Source: a virus. From it: DNA of 23,013 nt. Below the pieces are notes generated by a model. It was not told the DNA's origin, ran no database searches, and was given only the letters and a program-made list of their open reading frames with translations. Made by a program: the position numbers and the translations under genes. How positions within the stretch are numbered: position 1 is the stretch's first letter; each line of letters opens with the position of its first letter. Below, piece by piece: positions 18,503 to 23,013 of this stretch. Location: the IMG/VR virus record IMGVR_UViG_3300031586_000022, positions 1 through 23,013 of that record; one strand, given 5' to 3'.

Positions 18503-20183
18503 TGTCAGCTCCTTCCACAGTGAGCGCGAGTTCCCTTGTGACGGGGTTCAGGTCCGTGATAATGCGGTCGGCAATCGATGCCGGTTTCTGAGTGTGCCAG
18601 AGGTCCATGCACTCTTGCACGCTTTCGGGAGTCCAGGCCCTGTGGCCGTCCGCGCCGTTGAGTTCCTGCTGCGCTCGAGCGACGTGCTCGGCGGCGAGTG
18701 TGCGCAGATAGCCCGGCGGCACGACGCACGCGCGCACCGTGCACAGGGCGCCGGCCAGCGCGATGACGGCGGGCTCCATCAACTCGATGAAGTAGTCGGC
18801 GTGGTCGGCATAGAATCTTTCAATAGCCTGTCGCGGCTGTTCCCTGAGCGGCAGCTTCACGCTGCGCTTGAACGCGAGGACTTCCTTCGTCACGACGCGC
18901 CGCGCGCAGCTCTCCAGCAGCGGCCGGTGTGATGCGATGATGCAGTCGATTGCGTGCCGCGAACCCGTGGCCTTCGCCGCCAGCACGGCGTCGGCGCCGG
19001 CCATGTTCATCGGCACCATATACATGTCGCCCTGTTTGCCCGGCAGTGGATTCGTGTTCTCGAGCTCGCACACGTCGTTCGCGCTCAGCCATCCCCACTG
19101 CCGGCCGATTGCATACGCCTTGTATCTGCTCTCCATGTCACCGCGCAGGAACCCTGCAACAACGTGCTCGGCGAAGACCTCACCATGCTCTGCAGTCGAG
19201 AACAGTTTCCAATTGCATTCCTGCTCTATCGTGACGAGCCAGGGCATGACTGAATCCTGAATGAACTCGATGTTCTGTTCCTCGATGTTTCCGAACGTCG
19301 CGCGCTCGAGGTCTTTCAGCTTATGCGGCGGCAGGTTGAACCATCGGGCGATGTCGGTCACCTGAAACTGCCGGGTCTCGAGGAACTGCGCGTCGTTGGG
19401 GGGGATGCCGATCTTCTCCCACTTCATACCCTCCTCGAGGATCATCATTCGGTGTGCCTTGCCGAGCCCCTTTATCTTCTCCTCCTGGGTCTCCTTGAGC
19501 CGCTCGTAGGCCTTGTCGCTCAACTTCGCGGGATGCTGAAGCACCGACCCGGGCTGGGCGCCGCTGCCGAAGAAGCTGCTGCCGAACCGTTCGGTCGCCA
19601 GGCCGAGCCCGATGCTTTCGCGGGCGAGGCGGATGACTGAGTATCCGACCAGGCCGTCAAAGGAGACCCCCTTGAAGTGCAGAACCTGCTCGGGCAGTAG
19701 CGTGGTCGCGTGGCCGTTCTTGTCCCGGACCTCGTAGTAGAGCTGCCCCGAGCTCGTCCGTTTCGGTTCGGTGCGGTCGGGCCTCAGCGGCCAGAGAGCG
19801 AGGGGTTTGCCCGCGCCGTTGAGTTCAATCTCTGCATAGGCGTTGCCCCACATCAGGACGTGTCCCATGAGGCATTGCCGGAAATCGAGCGAACCCATTT
19901 CGGGATTGGGCCGGTCGTGAAGGAGGGTGTAATTCGGATGTGTCCGGAACCGCTCTTTGCCACGAGGCGTGAGGCGTTTGAACACCGGAAAAGGCAGCAC
20001 CGCTTCCGTTTGCGAGAGCAGCGTGACCGCGCAGTAGATGGCAGAGTATGTGAGCGCCGTGTCGGCGGTCACCGTGATGCCGGCAGCGCTCGCCCAGCTC
20101 CACAATCCCGGACGCCGGGGGTCATAAAGGATGCTTCCGGAGCGCCGCCCAAGCAGCGCCCTGAGTGCCTCGAGGATAATCAT
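18477..20183 (-). CDS. Portal protein (HK97 family)
   Basis: 568 residues. TALTYSAIYCAVTLLSQTEA, LHDRPNPEMGSLDFRQCLMG, LMWGNAYAEIELNGAGKPLA and FQVTDIARWFNLPPHKLKDL, then ERATFGNIEEQNIEFIQDSV match HK97-type portals along their length. It forms the dodecameric gate for DNA entry. Residues about 430-568 extend past the usual ~420-residue family length (RFYADHADYFIELMEPAVIA region and a Glu/Thr-rich end), as in some larger portals. The ATG overlaps the small membrane gene stop (ATGA). It carries one copy of the 39-base repeat (19734-19772), here read as RTEPKRTSSGQLYY. Confidence 0.95.
   Translation of the reverse strand: MIILEALRALLGRRSGSILYDPRRPGLWSWASAAGITVTADTALTYSAIYCAVTLLSQTEAVLPFPVFKRLTPRGKERFRTHPNYTLLHDRPNPEMGSLDFRQCLMGHVLMWGNAYAEIELNGAGKPLALWPLRPDRTEPKRTSSGQLYYEVRDKNGHATTLLPEQVLHFKGVSFDGLVGYSVIRLARESIGLGLATERFGSSFFGSGAQPGSVLQHPAKLSDKAYERLKETQEEKIKGLGKAHRMMILEEGMKWEKIGIPPNDAQFLETRQFQVTDIARWFNLPPHKLKDLERATFGNIEEQNIEFIQDSVMPWLVTIEQECNWKLFSTAEHGEVFAEHVVAGFLRGDMESRYKAYAIGRQWGWLSANDVCELENTNPLPGKQGDMYMVPMNMAGADAVLAAKATGSRHAIDCIIASHRPLLESCARRVVTKEVLAFKRSVKLPLREQPRQAIERFYADHADYFIELMEPAVIALAGALCTVRACVVPPGYLRTLAAEHVARAQQELNGADGHRAWTPESVQECMDLWHTQKPASIADRIITDLNPVTRELALTVEGADNGESGEVA
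19734..19772 (-). repeat. 39-base direct repeat, copy B (in portal gene)
   Basis: Near-identical to 547-585 (38 of 39 bases), same orientation, but read in another frame. In the portal it encodes RTEPKRTSSGQLYY, a well-conserved part of the family, so this copy may be the original. Confidence 0.9.
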
Positions 20184-20323
20184 TCGCGTTTCCTTTCAAC
20201 GGTCACGTCGATGAGGATGAGAGCGCCGATGACGATGAGCGCCCAAGGGGGCGACAGCCACCAGGCCCCGGTCGTGATCAGCACCAATCCAATGCACGCT
20301 AAGATGTGTCGCACTCGTATCAT
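20180..20323 (-). CDS. Tiny membrane protein between terminase and portal
   Basis: 47 residues: MIRVRHILACIGLVLITTGA, then WWLSPPWALIVIGALILIDV and a basic end VERKRE. It has two hydrophobic segments separated by a Pro-Pro turn, and an arginine-rich cytoplasmic tail. ATG overlaps the terminase stop (ATGA) and its own stop overlaps the portal start (ATGA), so it is firmly embedded in the operon. Small membrane proteins often occupy this position; their job is unknown. A holin-like or membrane-docking role is possible. Confidence 0.75.
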   Translation of the reverse strand: MIRVRHILACIGLVLITTGAWWLSPPWALIVIGALILIDVTVERKRE

Positions 20324-22017
20324 ATCGTGAGCACCCCCCGTTCTTCGTAGACCGAGCCCGCCTCGGCCGGCTCGAGCATTGCGCGGCCGAGGGCCATGAT
20401 GAGCGCGACGATGCCGTCGATCTTCTCGTCGGACTTCTTCTTCGAGGGCTTCATGTTGCCGGCAGCATCCAGTTCGACACTGACGTTGCTGGCCATCCAT
20501 CGGAGAACCGGGTGCCCGCCATGCGCGAGGTGCTTCGTGAGAACGAACTCCTCGAGCCGCTTTGTCGGCGCGGCCATCGAGTAGAAACCCTGGCCGAAAC
20601 TGACGACCTCGAAGCCGTCGCCCATGAGCTGCATGCTGAGTTGGTCGCCCTGAAAGAGGCGGTCGATGGCGAGTTCGACGACGCGGAACTTGTCGGCGAT
20701 CCCGTTGATATCGCGTCGAACGCGGTCGTAATCCATCGCGCTGCCGGGGGTCGTGCGGATGAGCTTGTCGCGGACCCACACGTCGTAGGGGACCGACGCG
20801 CTTCTCACGCGGGGCGTCACGCTGTCGGCCGGCAACCAGAAGAAGGGCAGCACCGGCCAGGGGCCGTCGTCGTCGGGGAAGAGGAGCACCAGCGACGTCA
20901 GGTCCGAGACGCTGCCGAGGTCGAGGCCCGCGTAGCACGGGCGGCCCAGGAGTTCGGGCTCCCTGACGGCTCTGGCGCAGGCGTCCCATTTTTGCATCGA
21001 GAGCCAGCGCACGTCCTGCTCGGTCCAGATGTTGAAATGGAGGCGCTTGACGGTGTTCTCGTAGGCGGGCGATTCGGCGGCTCGCGCGACTTGCCGCGCG
21101 AGGTAATCGCGCTTGATGGTGATGCCAAGGTTCGGGTTCGCCTTCGTCCATACCTTCTCGTCGGTGATGTCATCGTCCTTATCCGCTGCGCAGATGATGG
21201 GCAGATAGTCCGGGTCGTTGATGATGCCGGCGCGGACCTTGAGCGCGTAATCGTGCTGCTCGCGGCAGATGGAGTGCTTGTCGAAACCCGCCGTGGTGAT
21301 GACGAAGACCATCGGCTGGCGGCGTGTGCCGCCCGCCGTCGTCAGCACGTCCCACAGCTCGCGGTTCGGTTGCTTGTGCAGCTCGTCGAAGATGACCCCA
21401 TGCGCGTTCAGGCCGTCCTTCGTCTGCGCCTTCGAGGAGAGGACCTTGTAAGAGGCGCCAAGATGCTCGGCGGTGATCGCATACCGATAGACCTGCAGGC
21501 GCTTCTTGAGCGCGGGCTTCGCCCGCGCCATGCGCTTGGCGATGTCAAAGACGATGGAAGCCTGGCTCTGGTCGTTGGCGGCCGAGTATATCTCGGCGCC
21601 GGGCTCCTGGTCGGCGACAAGCAGATACAGGGCGACGCCGGCGGCCAGCGTCGACTTGCCGTTCTTGCGGGGGACCTCGACGTAGATCATGCGATACTGC
21701 CGCGTGCCGTCGGGGCGTTTCCATCCGAAGCCGGGGCGGATGATCTCCTCGCGTTCCCACGCCGTCAGCTTGAACGGCTGACCGGCCCATTCACCCTTGA
21801 CGTGAACCAGGAACTTCTCGAAGAAGAGCACCGCGTTCTCGGCCGCCGTCTCGTCGAAGTAGTATCCCTCCGGATGGATGAGCGGCGGACGTTTCGGTTT
21901 GCGCTTGCGTGCACGGGGCCGTTTCGCGCGGGCGGGTTTCTTCTTCGCGGCGGCTCGCTTCTTCGAGTGGCGGCGCGGCGCCCTCTTCAATTTGGATTTC
22001 GCTGCCTTCTTCGCCAT
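20320..22017 (-). CDS. terL: Terminase large subunit
   Basis: 565 residues. The ATPase has Walker A VPRKNGKST (about 115-123) and Walker B GVIFDEL (about 207-213) with an adjacent TTAGG coupling motif. The nuclease domain has CYAGLDLGSVSDLTSLVLLF (first acidic cluster) and DEKIDGIVALIMALGRAM (last catalytic Asp, about 534). It packages DNA through the portal. The first ~45 residues are Lys/Arg/Ala-rich (KKAAKSKLKRAPRRHSKKRA) and unlike ordinary TerL, which begin at GYYFDETAAENAVLFFEKFL. No strong Shine-Dalgarno is seen, but the ATG lies 3 bases after the ParB-like stop. Confidence 0.96.
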   Translation of the reverse strand: MAKKAAKSKLKRAPRRHSKKRAAAKKKPARAKRPRARKRKPKRPPLIHPEGYYFDETAAENAVLFFEKFLVHVKGEWAGQPFKLTAWEREEIIRPGFGWKRPDGTRQYRMIYVEVPRKNGKSTLAAGVALYLLVADQEPGAEIYSAANDQSQASIVFDIAKRMARAKPALKKRLQVYRYAITAEHLGASYKVLSSKAQTKDGLNAHGVIFDELHKQPNRELWDVLTTAGGTRRQPMVFVITTAGFDKHSICREQHDYALKVRAGIINDPDYLPIICAADKDDDITDEKVWTKANPNLGITIKRDYLARQVARAAESPAYENTVKRLHFNIWTEQDVRWLSMQKWDACARAVREPELLGRPCYAGLDLGSVSDLTSLVLLFPDDDGPWPVLPFFWLPADSVTPRVRSASVPYDVWVRDKLIRTTPGSAMDYDRVRRDINGIADKFRVVELAIDRLFQGDQLSMQLMGDGFEVVSFGQGFYSMAAPTKRLEEFVLTKHLAHGGHPVLRWMASNVSVELDAAGNMKPSKKKSDEKIDGIVALIMALGRAMLEPAEAGSVYEERGVLTI

Positions 22018-22020
22018 TGT

Positions 22021-22578
22021 TCAGCACTCGAAAACGTAACCGCAGCTCGGACATTCCATGCGGCGGGGTTCGGCCTTTGCGCCCCCGCCCTCTGCGCCCG
22101 GGGCCTTGGGCGCGGGCATGAGTTCGGCTATCTGGCTCGGGTCGAAACCCGTCAACGTCAGGTCGAAGTCGGCGCCCTCGAGATCCCGCAGCACGTCTGC
22201 GAGTCTCGGGAAATCCCACTCGCCCGCGAGATTCGGATTGTTCAGCGCAACGTTCAGGGCCTTCTCCGCGCTCTCGTCTAAGTCCACGTGGACCACCGGC
22301 AGCTCCGTGAGCCCCGCACGCTTCGCGGCGCGGACGCCCTGGTGGCCGGCGACGACCCGGCCGGTCCGGCGGTTGACGACGATGGGCTTGACGCAGCCGA
22401 ACCGCGCGTAGCTGCGCGTCAGACGGGCGAGGGCGTCACGGGAGATCGTGCGCGGATTGTAGGGAGAGAGCGCGAGCTGCGCGATGGGCACGGTCGCCAG
22501 CGTCGAGACGCTCGCGGCGCGCTCAGGCGGATGCGAATCTGCCGATGATGGGGACGGCGCCGAAGATGCGGTCTTCAA
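22021..22578 (-). CDS. ParB-like nuclease-domain protein
   Basis: 185 residues with a TTG start at 22578, supported by AAAGGAG six bases upstream; the longer frame is Ser/Arg shadow of the terminase gene. LATVPIAQLALSPYNPRTIS, VKPIVVNRRTGRVVAGHQGV and AAKRAGLTELPVVHVDLDES are the ParB/Srx domain signature (P-I-V-V-N...G-x-V-V-A-G-H-x-x-x-x-A). It continues DFDLTLTGFDPSQIAELM, the linker often found between ParB domain and a DNA methylase. The C-terminus MECPSCGYVFEC resembles a one-knuckle zinc ribbon. No methylase is fused here, and one lies at the left window edge. It overlaps the terminase small subunit 3' end by 56 bases. Confidence 0.85.
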   Translation of the reverse strand: MKTASSAPSPSSADSHPPERAASVSTLATVPIAQLALSPYNPRTISRDALARLTRSYARFGCVKPIVVNRRTGRVVAGHQGVRAAKRAGLTELPVVHVDLDESAEKALNVALNNPNLAGEWDFPRLADVLRDLEGADFDLTLTGFDPSQIAELMPAPKAPGAEGGGAKAEPRRMECPSCGYVFEC

Positions 22579-23013
22579 GGTTCTCTCCTTTGCCCTTTCC
22601 GCCAGCGTCGGCCGGGACCGTGATGCGACTGCGCGAGGCGGGGGTGAAGCCGAACTCGCGCTCCAGCTTGATGAGCATCTCCGCGCAGTTGCGGGCGATG
22701 CTGACCTGCGGGGCTTGCTGAAGATATTTGACGCGGCGATTGCCGTCCTTGTCGGGCTCGTCTTCGTAGATCGCATACACGGGGCCCTTGGTGTTGAGGA
22801 AATCTACGGCCTGCCGCCACTGCGCCCAGGTCTGACAGTAGAGGGTCAGGGCGTGGGCGTCGGCCTCCGTGAGGAGTTTCATGTGTCGCAGTGATTTTGT
22901 GACGGAACGCCAGGCCTTACGACCCTCGGGCGGCATCCACTGAGGACACCGTGGGGTGACCATTCGGGGCTGCGGTTCGCGGGCGTTCAGGGGCCTGCGC
23001 CCCGGATTTCCGG
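22523..23013 (-). CDS. terS: Terminase small subunit, P27 family (5' end cut by window)
   Basis: The frame is open to the right edge, so the true start is outside. The visible N-terminal part reads GNPGRRPLNAREPQPRMVTP and continues CPQWMPPEGRKAWRSVTKSL, then LLTEADAHALTLYCQTWAQW, then VSIARNCAEMLIKLEREFGF with TPASRSRI. That is the P27-type small terminase (G-N-P-G-K/R-R-P-L-N, C-P-x-W-L/M, Y-C-x-x-W-x-x-W, F-G-x-T-P-x-S-R-x-R). The ATG at 22963 is internal (the GNPGRRPLN motif precedes it). It recognises packaging DNA and loads the large subunit. Its stop is inside the ParB-like gene's frame. Confidence 0.95.
   Translation of the reverse strand, partial: GNPGRRPLNAREPQPRMVTPRCPQWMPPEGRKAWRSVTKSLRHMKLLTEADAHALTLYCQTWAQWRQAVDFLNTKGPVYAIYEDEPDKDGNRRVKYLQQAPQVSIARNCAEMLIKLEREFGFTPASRSRITVPADAGGKGKGENLEDRIFGAVPIIGRFASA

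Noticed and set aside
20512-22281. 589-codon plus-strand open frame antisense to the terminase gene
   Set aside because: A GC-rich shadow of terL: long because stops are rare in that frame; composition is Val/Arg/Asp-rich nonsense, with no Shine-Dalgarno or plus-strand context.
22579-22776. N-terminal extension of the ParB-like frame to 22776
   Set aside because: The extension is Ser/Arg/Ala shadow of the terminase small subunit; a TTG with a strong Shine-Dalgarno at 22578 explains the start better.

Overview
The window is one continuous piece of a tailed bacteriophage or prophage genome (Caudoviricetes, siphovirus-like, HK97-type head). The DNA is GC-rich. Two lipoprotein signals with clear lipoboxes suggest a diderm host. 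Three copies of a CACAGAG-rich inverted repeat resemble, from memory, intergenic repeats scattered through many uncultured GC-rich bacteria such as Planctomycetota. The sequence alone does not fix the host. No integrase, rRNA, tRNA or CRISPR array is visible, and both window edges cut genes.

Almost everything is transcribed on the minus strand, so the virion programme reads from right to left. From the right edge: terminase small subunit (P27 type, cut by the edge), a ParB-like protein, terminase large subunit, a tiny membrane protein, portal, prohead protease, major capsid protein, three small head-associated genes, a small connector-region gene, head-tail connector, head closure, HK97 gp10-like and DUF3168-like completion proteins, two tandem tail-tube paralogues, a tail assembly chaperone pair joined by a -1 frameshift signal, a short tape measure, four small tail-tip or appendage genes, a holin-like protein and a polytopic lipoprotein. 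Many neighbours overlap by ATGA, GTGA or TGATG, which implies translational coupling.

A roughly 340-base gene-free stretch (5157-5496) separates this from the left arm. It holds a strong minus-strand promoter overlapped by a 13-base palindrome, plus two strong inverted repeats. Then come a small OB-fold-like protein, an HTH protein and a lipoprotein-anchored Staphylococcal-nuclease-like enzyme. Two genes on the plus strand (2991-3913) form an island divergent from a Cro/CI-like regulator. Beyond that regulator lies an intrinsic terminator, then an early-type operon: YegP-like protein, Cys-rich protein, lysozyme-like endolysin, two small unknowns, a shortened sliding-clamp-like protein and the start of a DNA methyltransferase.

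The most notable observations are: a complete -1 frameshift signal (slippery AAATTTC, 7-base spacer, 8-bp stem) in the tail chaperone; an extra beta-rich domain inserted in both a tail-tube copy and the head-tail connector; a 39-base near-identical direct repeat shared by the portal and clamp-like genes but read in different frames; a capsid gene with its own candidate promoter and a leader terminator; and three same-orientation copies of a ~97-base inverted repeat inside the late operon.
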